64,000 nucleotides of DNA, taken from the NCBI GenBank assembly GCA_025449115.1, contig JAHLKC010000081.1, positions 115,471 through 179,470 of the forward strand. Direction: 5' to 3'. This DNA is from Chytridium lagenaria. Taxonomy: Eukaryota > Chytridiomycota > Chytridiomycetes > Chytridiales > Chytridiaceae. The notes below the pieces were generated by a model. The model did no database searches. It was not told the DNA's origin and worked only from the letters and a program-made list of their open reading frames with translations. This document shows, piece after piece, positions 11,798 through 24,774 of this stretch (positions are counted from its first letter, which is position 1; each line of letters begins with the position of its first letter). The translations under genes were made by a program, and so were the position numbers.

Positions 11798-14700
11798 TTT
11801 GTATAAAAGGTGGTCGAAGGTGGAAGAAGGTGACTGAATGTGTTTGCTGAAGCTGATGAGGGAATGGGAAGCCGGAGTGGGGGAGACGCCCGTATTTATA
11901 GGAAGGGATATGTTATTCTCATAATGATGGTTATGATATGCATCTTATTTTATTATTATCAATAATAAAACCCTATATTGAATCGGGAAATACAAATTTT
12001 ACACTTGACGTTTGGCCCTTTGCGTTCCTTGATCCCTCCTTTTCCACCTCCTCCTCCTCCTCCTCCTCTTCTGTTTTCCTTTATTTTTTAGGTATTAGTA
12101 ATAAAAAGTTGTTATTGCGCGATCGTTTATTTATTTAATGTTTAAATATTATTATTCGCTTATTATTAATTAATAAATAATAATTACTGGTACATATGTA
12201 GTTTGTCAACTTGTGTCTTTCCACAAAAGTCTATTAACTTTAATACTTTGATAGTTTTTCCACCTATCGGGTAAGAAAGGTCACCTGTGTGTTCCACAAG
12301 GGCTCTCTGAAACAACAAACTGACAATTCTTATGGTTTCACCAAACAACACCTTTTGAAAAATTTACACAGACCTAATTATTATTATTAATAAAAATCGA
12401 GATCGAGAATTCAATTTTATTATTTATTTATTTATTACTTATTTATTATATTTTATTTGTCCGCCTATATATATTCACTTAATAAGTGAATCATGATTAT
12501 CCGCATAAATATACTGTATTCAATACATAAGCCAAGTGTAACCTTGGAGAAGGTTTCTTTCAAAAGGAGCAAAAAAATTTGTTGTACCCTGATTTCTCCC
12601 CTCTATATTAATAAGAATAAATACTTTAAATTTGTCTTTTTTGAATTTTCCGATACATGGTCATTGTATCATTTGCCCACGGATTTAGATATCCCTTGCG
12701 TTTAATAACATTGCGTGATTCTAATTCCAAAACACCTACATGGCTATTTTGTGATATCTTTTTCTCTCGGTCCACTCTCCGGTATGGAAAATATTACGCC
12801 ATGATCCAATTCTACTGTGGATGATCCATCTTTAGAGACCTTGATCACCTCTCTACCACCACTCCATCTCCAATGATCCCAGCATGACTGATTGAATGAC
12901 TACCTACTTTGATACCCTTTGTTTGTGGATGTGGATGTAATCGATATTTGTCCCTTTGCTGTATTTGCTCAAGGAAAAACCTCATCATTTTGCTTTAATT
13001 TCATCCCACTTTGGGACTTCTAGCGTCACACTTTCCGGCATAAGGTGGGCCTTGACACAACCAAAGAAAAACCCGATCTTGCACCCATCCGTCCCTTCCC
13101 CGATCACGTCAGCCCCAAGTTAGGGATCTCTTATTGGATTAAAAAGGTCCGTCCGACTCACGCGATCCTTGTAAACTTGATATTATTCGATAATGAGCAC
13201 AGACAGACAGCCCTCATCCTGCTCACTTGATTTGTGGGTGTCTTGCCATAATCATATTTAATTAGTAGTTCAGTGAGATGGATGCACAGCGTAACAAATA
13301 ATCCTATTCCATTGCTACAATGACAAAGGTAAACGGAGAGTCAAGTCAATCACTCGTTTTTCTCTCTTGTGTACTATTGCGATCTTATTGATCACAGTAA
13401 GGAAAAGATGAAACGTTCATAGTCAACGAAGGCGATATCGTCTTCCTCTCTTGTGATCACGCAGATGGATGATAACGGACTTTGGAGGTCATGGTGTAGT
13501 TTTCATTGGTGTACTTCTCTGTCATGATCCGCTCCACAGTTTCTTGGGCGGAAATCGATCACCACAACAAAGGGATAAGGATGGCTATGGTCGATGATCG
13601 TAAGTAATTCCAGACTCCAAAGGCGATGGTGCCTTCGCTCGCACCTCGTTCCACCGGTTCCTTCTTCTCGTCGATAAAGGGCTGCTAATTTCAATCACTA
13701 TGATATTTATTGCTAAAAAACTTCGAAGTGCTGTCTCGTCGCGAGATCGCGAAAGCAGGCCTAGCAGCATATTAAGCTCTGATTTATGTGTTGGTTTACC
13801 ACAGTATATAGGAGAGTCGATTATTTCTCGGTCAGTTAATTCATCCTTTTAGTTGATACTTCCACCTATACGGAGAAAGTGATAAATTATAACTGCTTTT
13901 ACGTTTCTATCACCATGGCTCCACATTAATCAAATAAATAAAAAACTAATGATGTAAACGCATTTCCGCGACTGTCATCAAGCTGCTAAAAAACTATAGC
14001 ACTACTGCCCCGTTAAGTTATCCTTCACTTTTCTTTCAAACAGGTTTACCACTTTTTCTTTCCAAATGGGTTTACCATGCTTTTTTTAAAGAGACGATGT
14101 TCGTCAAATTCGTTTATGGATTATTGGAGATGTGAGACAAAAAGTTCGACACTTTATACCCCATGATCCATTGCCATCATTATCAAGAAAGATATATATA
14201 AGAAATTTGCTTAAAATTATCAAATATTTCACGCTTAATGACGCGCTAATCCAGCAAAACCTCTATCGATTATTTCTACTTTTTAAAGACGAGCTTAAAG
14301 TTTTTAAAATAAACATTTTAATCTTTGAAATTGAATGATCACCGTGGCATAAACGATAAGCACCAGAAATATGGTATCCTTAAAGCCGTGTATGCTGTAT
14401 ATAAAGTGAATAAAATATTACCAACTAAAAACACCAAAGTATATAGCTACGCCTCGATATCGAAAGTTGAAATGATGACCATTCGAATTAATTTTATGTG
14501 GCTCTTATCCCACTATCCGTAGGTTTGTAGCCGTCATCGAAATTGTTAAGGTATACATAACATCCTTGTTTAGAACCGAATAAAAAAAGAAAAGTACTAA
14601 TCTACATCGTATTGATTAATTAAGCATTGAGTAATTAGCCTGAACACCATACGGCATCATTTGCAAAAGTGCACATATAACATCACCGTTGATAAAACCG

Positions 14701-15401
14701 AAAAAATGTCTTCATTTCCGAACAGAATGACAACGTAGCTTCTATTCAGCCGTGCGTTTATGGAAATCATATTGCTTTAGTATATTTGAAAGGCGAGGAT
14801 ACGCGTATGATTCTCCCCAAAGGTGAATCTGAATCAATTAAGCGCGCCACATTTTCTAAATTTGAGTTGTAACTAACAACAGCAGAACAGCAAGTCACAT
14901 GTAAGAAAGTCACATTCAAGGACACGTTCCTTAAAAATCATATTGATTTAACTTTTGAACTGCAAGCTTAAAAAACGGTATGGTCGATCCGCAAAAGTTT
15001 TTATGCATAAACATCGCTTACACAACTAGAGGAGGTGTAAAGCGTCTCGAGGAAGCCAATAATCACATAACAGAATATTTACGCGTAGACTGTGCGTGTG
15101 TTTTGAGAGATTATACTGATTTTACCATTCCATCGTCAAACTTGAAAGCAATGTAAGATGTTGTTTAAAAAAAGAACCCTGACACGCTAAATAGCGCGCT
15201 TTACGGACATCTTAAAGTGGCCATGACGGTAAGTGTGATGGTCAATGGTCATTCGCGTTTTGCATAAGCGCCCATTTCGTCCCGAGTCTGCTTATGTGTA
15301 ACGTATCGCCTAGCACTGCTTGCATTAATGTAGACATAAATTTTGTTCAGTCTCTCACATTCTCATCCATCCACCCATCCATCCATACACTCTTACCACA
15401 A
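11798..15401. other. Long AT-rich intergenic region, nothing coding recognised
   Basis: A 3.6 kb stretch between the promoter of fasciclin gene 3 and the SDR gene. It includes a (CCT)n run at about 12046-12069, TTATTA/TTTA simple sequence at 12130-12190 and 12415-12460, and a CATC-repeat just upstream of the SDR start (15362-15390). Short ORFs show no domain features and no splice continuity. No LTR or terminal repeat was recognised. Confidence 0.5.
12046..12069. repeat. (CCT)n trinucleotide microsatellite
   Basis: Uninterrupted CTC/CCT trinucleotide repeats in the AT-rich region upstream of fasciclin gene 3. Simple sequence; no function is inferred. Confidence 0.85.
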
Positions 15402-16653
15402 ATGGGTCGTCTCGACGGAAAGGTAGCCCTCATCACTGGATCCGGAAGGTACGTACATCATCCTAACTATTTATTACCTTGCCAGTGTCATCCATTGAGC
15501 ATTAATCGCGATCCTTAAACATTCTCTTCTCGTTCCTCATAACAGCGGCATCGGCTTTGAGACCAGTGTCCTCTTTGCAAAGGAAGGCGCTAAAGTCGTT
15601 TGCTCCGACATCAATGAAACTGCCGGAAACGCAGTCACGGATCGCATCAACAAGGAGTATGGAGCTGGATCTGCGATTTTTGTTAAGGTCAATGTGGCTG
15701 TCGAGGATGATGTGAAGAAGGCTGTGGAGTTGGCTGAATCGACTTTTGGTTAGTGTATTTTAAATATTTACTTAAATTAACTTAATAGTAATCTGCAACA
15801 TTTTTTCTTAAACTTATCTAGCGTATCTAACTCGTTGATTTCATTAGGCAAACTTAACATTATTTTCAACAATGCCGGTATCATGCACGGTGACGACGAC
15901 AACGCCATGACCACCGAGGAAAAAGTCTGGGACCTCACCATGAACATCAACGTCAAAGGTGTTTGGTTTGGTTGTCGTCACGGTATCCCTGCAGTACGTA
16001 TGAACCCGCTATAACCATCCTCCAAAATACTAACCGCAATGAATAGCTTCGCAGAGCCGGTGGTGGCAGCATCATCAACACCGCCAGTTTCGTCGCCCTC
16101 CTCGGTGCCGCAACGCCCCAACTGGCCTGTAAGCCCCTCCCACCCTTTCTTTTTCCCCTGTTAACATTCAATAGACACCACCTCAAAGGGTGCCGTCCTC
16201 GCTATGACGCGTGAACTCGCCGTGATTCACGCCCGTGAAAACATCCGTGTGAACGCCCTATGTCCCGGTCCCCTCCGAACCCCGCTTCTCATGGATTTCC
16301 TCAACACGGAGGAAAAGAAGGAACGCCGTCTCGTGCACAACCCAGTGGGAAGGTTTGGTGAAGCCATCGAACAGGCTTACGCAGTGTTGTATTTGGCGAG
16401 TGATGAGAGCTCGTATGTCACTGGAACGGATTTCTTGGTCGATGGAGGGTTGAGTGCTGCCTGTGAGTTTATTATATTCTATTTTTGTCCCATACGGGCG
16501 TTTTAATTGGTTGTTAAAGCGTGTTTTTATTGAATGCCCCCTTTTTTTCCTTCTTTTCTAGATGTCACCCTCTCGGCCCCACTTCCAACGTCTCCCCCTT
16601 CACCAACTTTTCCGGTGTGTAAAAATCCTCAGACAAGCCTGACAGCCTTATGA
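15402..16653 (+). CDS. Short-chain dehydrogenase/reductase (SDR)
   Basis: NAD(P)-dependent oxidoreductase of the classical SDR fold, about 285 aa. Six exons: 15402-15448, 15546-15748, 15848-15993, 16047-16128, 16175-16462 and 16562-16653. The cofactor motif TGSGSGIG is split by intron 1; the acidic residue in VVCSDIN suggests NAD preference. NNAG, the catalytic Ser in INTASF and YTTSK (catalytic Tyr and Lys, rejoined across intron 4) are all present, as is the PG-containing loop after the active site. The substrate cannot be named. In the last exon the frame as written gives an odd tail ending at 16653. One extra C near 16566-16571 would instead give an SDR-like ending (YVTPLGP...) with a stop at 16620-16622, so a one-base loss is likely. 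Confidence 0.92.
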
Positions 16654-17292
16654 AGGAGGGTTTTTGAAAAAATAAAATAGATGTAAAAAACCTTCACGTA
16701 TTCGCGGCTTGTGTACTGCTTTTAGTGTTTATCGTGGACTATATCATTACTTTTACAGAACTCCACGTTCGCGAATGTCCGAGAGATATTTTGATTGACG
16801 TCGCGTATTAATACCTACTTTTTTGTGATCCTGTATTTATAAGATTAATTAGAGGCCAACGTTCATGATAACTATTCCTCCCGTATTTACAATTTTTCGG
16901 CATATTTACCTACGTACAATGTTCATTCGTGCACAATTTAACTCCCTACAGACTTATTACATGTTTAAAGTTTGGGAATAGATTAAGGCCGTTGTTCCAA
17001 CTCCAAGGCCTCTAATCATTCGAGTTACCTCATAATTGATATCGAGCTTCTGCTATTCTGAGACTTCAGAGGTAACCAACTACCAGACGGTTCGATCAGC
17101 CTTTCGCCCCTATACGTAGATTTGACACCGTCAGCCCCGCAGCGAGCCTCCTCCAGAGTTTCCTCATCTTTACAATGTTTCCGCATATAACATACACACT
17201 ACACAACGCGAAATACTCTAACAACTACAATTATATATTTCGAAAGCCCTGTCCAGCTCCACAACTTACATATGCCACACTTCATAGCCTTT
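16654..17292. other. Intergenic region between converging SDR and RMC1 genes
   Basis: About 640 bp between two converging genes. AT-rich, with no ORF showing domain features; it should contain both 3'UTRs. Confidence 0.5.
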
Positions 17293-19831
17293 TCAAATCC
17301 CTTCCATCTCCACAACTTCCCCCCATATCTCCCTAAACACACTCACAAATCTAACAATTGATTCTCCAACATCACCCTCAAACACGTCCACCATATCCGT
17401 CACGCTCGGAACGATCCCACGTTCCTCCAATTCCCGGAACACGTTCAAAAACTGAGTTAAATCGTTGGAAGTATATGAGGATTCCAGGAATTGAGTTGGA
17501 CAGATACGTTGTAACGTGTTGGTCTGAATAGCATGACGAAGAGCGTCAACAGTCTGCATAAATGGAAAAATAATAAATTAGTTTTTGATACGCGAATGGA
17601 GGGTAAATTAAAATCAACGAACCTTCCCATTCCTCACCAGAACCTCCACAACCTCCTCATGCATCCCCAATCTTCCCAACATCGCAATTCCCATCTCAAT
17701 CGCATCCATCCTTTCCCCTTTCACATCCGCCTTCACAAGCAGCAACGCAACACTCGCACATGGCGGCACAACCCCCGTTGCAATCATCTGCTGCAACTCA
17801 GCAACCCTCTGCATCCTCAACAAAAGTGTCACTAGAAGCTCGGCGTGAACGCGAGCGTGGGGAGGGAGCGGGAGGAGGTGGAGGAGATATATTCGAGGAG
17901 GACGGTTTGGAGGTAACGAGGAGGGACGTCCTAAGAATTGGGTTTTAATGGATCTTGTCATAATCCTTACCTTATCCTCAGAAATGGGTTTAAAGACATA
18001 GGTATGCATGTCTTCTGAACCTATTTGTTCTCGTGTCTTCAACGAATGGCGACACCGACTCTGCCGCTGCAACGTTGTTCAAAGAACTCGTCGCACCACC
18101 AAGCGAAACCAACCTCTTTGTTGAGGTAGACCGAAGTCGCGCCGGCGAAGAAGCCCTTGAGGGTCGCGAAGAAGGCGCAAGACTAGACACCGACGACGTC
18201 GAATTTGATCTCGAGAGTTTTCTTTAAAACAAGTAAACAAATCGCAAAACCCCAGTCGAAGAAAAAATAAAATAAAAAACTTACAAAGACCTCGTCTCTC
18301 CACAAATCCAACAGCAACATCATTCACAAGATTAAACGCTAATCTTAACGTCGCTGATTCATTCCCGCTAAAATCATTCCCCTGATCACCCTTAACGCCA
18401 ATCTCCCAGCCACTTCATCACTTCTGCGAAAGAGAATTCGAGAATCTTGAGATCCGTCCACCCAACTTGACGTTTTAGTTCCAAAATAACATCGTTGAGA
18501 TTTAGGCTGATTTCGTAAAATGTTCCGAGGAGGGGCTGAGAATAAAATCAGGGGAGAAGGGTTGCCAACTTTCAAGATCTGTAAAATTCATTAAATATTG
18601 AAAGAAACCCAACATACAGAAATCCGAATCGTGGATCCCCCAGAACGTCGAGTTCACCGGTATGGAAGGAGACGGGAGGTTGTAGGTCCTGATGCTGATT
18701 GATGTCATAAACAGCAGAAACCTTTTATCGGTTAGGAGGTGAGTGAGTGGGTAAAATAACCTTTGCGTGGCAGACTGTGGGGCGATAACAAGGTTATCTA
18801 GCTCGGATATGAGAAAGGGGCCAGGGTGTTCGAGGTTAAATGTGTATTCAAGGACATGGGAAAGTTTGAAGGAGATGCGGTGGAGAAGGAGAGTGGATTC
18901 TTTGTCACTGACGTCTACAAATGCGCAGTAAATCCTTTCATATCTTTTGATGAAATCAGTATTTTATGAAAAAAAGGGAAGAACGAAAGGAAAGTGACTA
19001 TTGAAGACATACAATGTTAGCAGAAATATGTTTTTGCGAAGAAGAGTTCCGCCTTGTTTTTGAGTATTGGTTTTTCGAGAGTATGTCCAACGATGGCAAT
19101 TGAGAGACTTTATAGTCCTTTTTAATATTGAATAGATACAGCGGTCCAGTCCCGCCAGACAATAGCAGAAACTTGTGCTCATGCTAAAAACATAACAAGT
19201 TCAGCACAGCTGACTGAGATAAAAGCCACTCACAGAATAAAAATACCAATTAGCGCTCAAAAGGATACTTTTCCTATATACGAATATCTTTCTACTTTTA
19301 CTCATCTACAGTAAATAAGAACATGACGATATTACAATACGTACGGAATAAAACTCCCACTGCGTTTCGAGTTACAATAATAAATTCATTCTCAAACGTC
19401 CATTCGAATCCAAGAATCACATCAGACGATTTCGCATCTTTATGGGATGCTGTTCACCAAATTCCAAGTTCCATCAACCACTTTATACATATCCTAATCC
19501 ATTTAGCACTGAACCACAGCAAAGCATGGACTCACGATAGTCTTTGCAGAATACACCAGCCCCCAAATATGTATCATTCGGCGATAACTTTACATGTCGG
19601 ACGTTTCCTTTCGTCGTTGGCGTACTTGGAGGTATTGTTGGAAGTCGTTTTTTTCCACATACGGCTTACCTTAGAATTCGCTCATGCGGCGCGGGGTTTT
19701 CCTGTAATTGTGTAGATGACTAGGCCTTGGGTTGGATCGACGACGAGGACTTGTTCGCGGGATGGATCGTAGGTGAGATGGGTGTGGTCATGGCGTTCAA
19801 GGTTCTCAATGACTGGGTTAAGTGACAACAT
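17293..19831 (-). CDS. RMC1: RMC1/Mic1-like regulator of the Mon1-Ccz1 complex
   Basis: In animals the orthologue (C18orf8/Bulli) is the third subunit of the Mon1-Ccz1 Rab7 exchange factor, acting in endolysosome maturation and autophagy. The N-terminal reading from ATG 19831 (HLTYDPSREQVLVVDPTQG) fits the start of the beta-propeller. The C-terminal exons fit the alpha-helical Mic1 domain in order: DMHTYVFKPI, RVHAELLVTLLLRMQRVAEL, MIATGVVPPCASVALLL, then ALRHAIQ...FLESSY and SVFREIWGE up to the stop at 17293. Middle exons (18.0-19.6 kb) are fragmentary, with several short introns and likely single-base frame breaks, so I give only the span. It diverges from ELP2. The assignment rests on remembered family features, not a search. 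Confidence 0.6.
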
Positions 19832-20536
19832 GACATCGCTAAGATTTTGATATACAGTAATCAATTCTCTATAACACGACTTTCTTAAATATCTAAAATA
19901 AAACTGTATTTGCGTGCATGGAGTAGAATGAGTAGCTCCAATGTAGTGAAAGTGCGTGGACAGAGATATGTGATTTCTCCTCAAACGTCCTTGTTCTCAG
20001 TTTTCTTCTTCCTGGTAGTGTGGCATTATGATCAACGATGTTCCGTCCCTCTCTTGTCGTAGATATCTTTATAATGACCAATTCATCTATCCTGCCCCAC
20101 ATCCACACCCAATTCATTATTTCTGTTGATATGCCGTGTTAAGTTCCGTCCCCTTCTTGTCCATAAACGCCTTTGCCAGGAACCATTTCGACACACACCG
20201 ATCCACGCACACTGATTCCCCTTGTTCAATTCACCGTCTTGGTGGTAATGCGGTGAAATACATTTCCTGTGGCAAAGTTGGATATTCTAAGCGATTGAGC
20301 GTTAGCACGACATAACAGCATAAGAATACAGTTCTTTTCACCTTCTCTTCACAATCTGCCTCGATTTCCTAACGAAAAAAAACAACATAAGATTACCGAA
20401 AGTTTAGGCTTATATTACCATCAAGAACTCAGCCTGCCACTCGGGCATGTTTTTGGAACATGGCGGGGTCCATCGTTATGTTTGGAAAAACTGAAAAGTA
20501 TTGCTTTCGAAAGATTCAAACAATTCATTTGAGATC
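19832..20536. other. Divergent promoter region of RMC1 and ELP2
   Basis: About 700 bp between two divergent start codons. Short ORFs on both strands show no domain features. No regulatory motif was recognised with confidence. Confidence 0.45.
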
Positions 20537-23500
20537 ATGGTGGAATCATCCCTCGACTTTGTCGCTGTTGGATGCAACAGGACAGGAATCTCACCGCTTG
20601 GTCTAAGATGGAACGGGTAATATTCGGTGGAGGCCACGTGTGTACATACAATCCACATGTAATTATTGTGTCCGATTACCGTTTAATGTTGTAGGATGTG
20701 GGATTGTATGGGATTTCAAAGACGTTGAGAGGAATAAGGCCGTGGTGAATGCGGTCAAGTTTTTGAGAAAGGAACTGGGAAGGAACAGGGAAGTTGGGTT
20801 TGTGTCAGCGTCGGCAGATGGAACTTGTAGAATTTGGAGGTTAAACGGAAATGTAGGGCCTTTTGTTGAAAGGTTTGGCTTCTAATGGTGATGGTTTTTT
20901 AGGAATGGACATGTACGGCTGAGCTTAAGGGCATACGGAAAGTGTCAATGCGTTGGGTGTTTCGAAAAGGGCTTTTCTGTTCCTGGGGAACACGATTTTA
21001 TTGGATCTGCCTCTGCGATGGGACTGTGAGAATCTGGGAAGCGACGTATGATGGAAAGGACGGTTAGTTATTTTTTATTGCTTTTTAAGGAATAACTCGT
21101 CAGAAACGTAGATAAAGTGGAGTGTATCAGATTATACCGTTGAAGAGCAAGTTTTGTCTTGCCTTGGACTTTGCATTCCTCCAGGGACCGAAGGTATGAT
21201 TTTGTATTCCGTCAGCAAGGCCTTACACCTTTTTTATGTTCAGTCCCTATCCTTATCGCGGGAGGAACAGATTTTTACTAACTTTATACGCCAAAAACCG
21301 CTGCCAAGGTAGTCCTTAACTTTACTTCCTGTCTAACGTACCAGTTCGAGCAAGTAGTGACATTGCAAGGACACACTGACTGGATTCGCTCTATCGACAT
21401 TATGACTTACACGGCCACTAAAAACAATTGCACGGCTCTTCCTGAATTCATGGACGGTGATCTCCTCATTGCATCGTCGTCGCAGGACAGGACTGTTCGG
21501 TTGTGGAAAATTACGAGCAATACCTCTGAGCTGCATCTCAAACGGCGGATAGCCTTGATCCTTTTGATTCTGCTATGTCGATGTTGACGTCTCTTGCGGG
21601 TGAAGCCACGTAAGGCATTTTATATCACTCGTGTTAACTTGTTTTAGGCAGAAGGTGGTATACCTCAGTACCAAAGCCCATGTTTTTTTCAATTGATACA
21701 CCGGATAAGTTCTATTAACATTTTTAAGTTTGCTAATGTCAATCAGAAGTCATACATTCTCGGCTTTGTTTGATTTCTTTGTTGTTTGGACCATGAGGAC
21801 TGGGTTCATAGTACCTGCTGGCATCCCCCGCAGTGGTCAGAGAAAGGTTTGTTAAAAAACGTCTACATGAGGGAAACTAATGGGTGTTTGCTCGTTGTAT
21901 AGATGAGAAATTCCATCAACCGCTATTTCTCCTCACTTCCTCTGCCGATAGAAGCGTTCTCACTTGGAGTCCGTATGAGGGTCACGGCACGTGGGTTACA
22001 GAGGTAGAAAGCGTCATTTGCAAAGTTAATTACTGTAATAGGCACGATTAGGTGATGTTGGAGGGGCTACTCTTGGATTTTACGGGAGCCATATTTAGTT
22101 CTGATGGGCAATATATTCTTGCCCAAAATTACCTTGGCGCTTTACAAACGTGGCAATTGGTTTCAGCAGGTTCGATTCAACGTAGCTATGTTAGTGTTAT
22201 TAAGTTGCATCTTTAAGCAGAGCAGCAAACATGGCAACCGTTTTCGAGTTTAGCGGACATGCTGCGCCTATTAAGGGGTTGTCGTGGGAGCCAACGGGAT
22301 CATTTATAGCGTCAACGAGGTAACGACTTCTGCAAATATGAGCCAAAAACCAACATTATTTTTTTATTTGTATTTTGGTTTACAGCCTTGACCAGACTAC
22401 CCGTCTATACAGTACCTGGAAACGGAATGGGAAAGTATCGTGGCATGAATTGAGCAGGCCTCAAATTCATGGATACGATTTAAATTGTATTACCTTTTTT
22501 AAAAAGTTTGCATTTGTTTCGGGAGCAGATGAAAAGGTGATAAGCCGACGTCCTATTTCTTGTTCGGTTTCCGTGTCAGCATGAGGTTGATAGTTTTTTT
22601 TAGGTGTTAAGAGTTTTTGAGGCACCAAAAGTCTTTACCTCGGTTTATAAGAACCTGTCGGCGCCAGAGTCGATATCTGATTCTGATGTGAGTATTCAAT
22701 TTGAGGTCTTTCCGTTTTGGTATTTTTTGGATTATGCTTTGTATCCTTCGAGTACTAATTGAAAATTAAGGATTTGAAAATCACTGTGGCCAGTTTACCC
22801 GCCTTGGGCTTGTCAAATAAGGCAGTATCGCATTTAGGTGGGTTTTCTTTGTGCTGCTTGTTGTAATTTCTGACCATTTACTTTAGCTGATGCTCTGGAT
22901 CCACTGAGAGCCTCGTTGAAGTTCGCATAGACTCCCCGCTTTCGAGCAGTTCTGATGCAACATTCGTTGTGCCTGAAACCAACAAACTGTAAGCGTATTC
23001 CGACAACCCTCATCACGTATTGTGACCGCGTCTATTTACCGATTTATACAGTTACGGACACGCCTTCGAATTGATTTGCGCTAGTGCAAATAATGCAGGT
23101 ACAATTATTGCGTCAGCGTCAAAGGTTTTTATTTGGATATTGTGGGTTTTCTAAACTTTATAGGCAACAAAGCCAGAATACGCCGCCATTCGGTTATGGT
23201 CGACGGCAAATTGGAAGGAGATCTGCACACCTCTTCTTTCGCATTCCCTCACCGTAACGGATCTCAAGTTTTCTCCAAACGATGAGTACTTGTCTCTGTT
23301 GGAAGAGATAGAATGTGGACTTTGTTTAAGAGGAAGGAGAATGGTTGGGGTGGCTTGATAAAAAGAAGATTCTGAGAGTGTTTTTTTTAGAGCAAGGCTT
23401 TGAAGTGGCTGCTTCAAATAGTTCTCATGCAAGGATTGTTTGGAATTGCGCTTGGACAGCATGTGGAAATTATTTCGGAACTGCGTCAAGGACAAGACTG

Positions 23501-24008
23501 TGAGACCATATTTGTTATTCTAGCGTGTCGTATTTACAAATATCTCCTTTTTTAGGTTAAAATATGGAAATTAGCCGATATTCTGAAGGGCGGTAAAACG
23601 GCATGCTGTACCCTCACGTTCGATGTTGGGGCAGTATCTATCGATTTCTGTAGAATAGAAGGAACTAGGTATTCATTAGTTTTATTTTTATTTGAAAAAC
23701 TAAATACACGAATAGGGATGCCTTAGCCGTGGGATTAGAGAACGGAGTGATGCAAATATTTAATTCTAAAAGAGAGGGAGAAACAGATGTCTGGGTTGCT
23801 TTAACACAAATCCCAGAAATGTGAGATCATTGACTGCTTTGCCTATTAATCTTGTGCCAGATATTCTCATGTTGCGCCGGTGAATATTGTTTCGTGGAGA
23901 CCAAGCTCAGAAGACACTAAGGATGAAAAGAGAGTATTGCTCGCCTCTGGGTCGGAGGATTTTTCTCTTCGCTTATTCTCTTTCCCCTCGAAGCTCTATC
24001 TTAAATAG
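20537..24008 (+). CDS. ELP2: Elongator complex protein 2 (WD40)
   Basis: Subunit of Elongator, which modifies wobble uridines of tRNA; Elp2 is a double seven-bladed WD40 propeller scaffolding Elp1 and Elp3. The start MVESSLDFVAVGCNR matches the usual Elp2 N terminus. Diagnostic blocks follow in order: SASADGTCRIWR (about 20.8 kb), DGTVRIWEA (21.0 kb), HTDWIRSIDI and SSSQDRTVRLWKI (21.4-21.5 kb), DQTTRLY with PQIHGYDLNCI and FVSGADEKV (22.4-22.5 kb). The C terminus LLASGSEDFSLRLFSF ends at TAG 24006-24008. At least ten short introns interrupt it. Several single-base frame breaks are visible, for example near 20605, 20920 and 21030, each restoring a conserved WD40 strand if corrected. The product would be about 800 aa. 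Confidence 0.88.
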
Positions 24009-24042
24009 ACCATGATTTTTTTGTCACTTTTTTTGGAACATC

Positions 24043-24753
24043 TCAAGCCTTCTTCTTCGGACCTCGGGCATGCTCAAATCTTGCATTTTCTATGCCGAGG
24101 GTGTTGATTTTGCTGTAAGCGACCAAAATGAACCTTTCCAGCTCCGCGTCGTCATTGTCGATCCACTCGGGAGTGCTCCTTCCGCGCTTGCTCCAGGAGA
24201 TAGCGCAATGGCTTTGGCAAGTCGTCGTTAGTACCTTCTGTTAGTCGGCGGTCTTAGGCTAGGACATTCATCTCCAGCCACTTCTCCTCGGTTGGCGGCA
24301 ATTATCCCACGACTTCAAGTGCAAAGTATCAGTCTAACTCAAATTGCCTTAAGAGCAAAGATAGCTGTTTCTGACACATTCAATGGCGCGTTATTTCCTT
24401 ATCGTTCAAGATGGTCTACAGCCGTAAAGTAAGAACTTGCAGTAGACCATTCAGCGCACGCTGCACGCAGAGCTGCAGTAAATTGTGTTAGCGTGTACGA
24501 TTCACCTGACCTCCTGCTCTCGTGAAAGATGAGAGTTGTTTGCGAAATATCTATACTGTCACCTTCACCGATACACCGACAAGTGATGATGTTCGTTTTT
24601 CTTTCTAGCACAGCACAACTGTCTTTTTAAAAAGGTAACCAGTCGGTTGATGCTAGGGAGGTTGCCATTGAGCACGTTGGATTCAAGGATCACCACAGCG
24701 ACGCGTCTCTGTCTAAGTCCCATTAAACCACACAGTCCATTAACTTTCTCCAT
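24043..24753 (-). CDS. Candidate minus-strand gene, unidentified
   Basis: Protein-like reading in several splice-joinable pieces: a Met-initiated start at 24753 (MEKVNGLCGLMGLRQRRVAV), a middle piece around 24420-24600 (YTLTQFTAALRAACAEW) and a basic C terminus (WIDNDDAELERFILVAYSK, then HARGPKKKA) with a stop at 24043-24045. It would converge on ELP2 with only 34 bp between stops and start about 20 bp from the pyrophosphatase start, which is tight. I do not recognise the family, and introns plus frame breaks make the model uncertain. It could instead be chance openness antisense to the pyrophosphatase promoter. Confidence 0.25.
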
Positions 24754-24774
24754 TTGTTGCAACCAATTGCCAAC

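Noticed and set aside
12493..14522. Several 60-70 codon ORFs in the AT-rich region
   Set aside because: No domain features, no splice continuity and no codon bias like that of the real genes; expected by chance at this length.
22141..22190. GGTTCGATTC-like word suggesting a tRNA T-loop
   Set aside because: It lies inside ELP2 next to the GALQTWQLVSAG coding strand. No acceptor stem or anticodon arm could be built.
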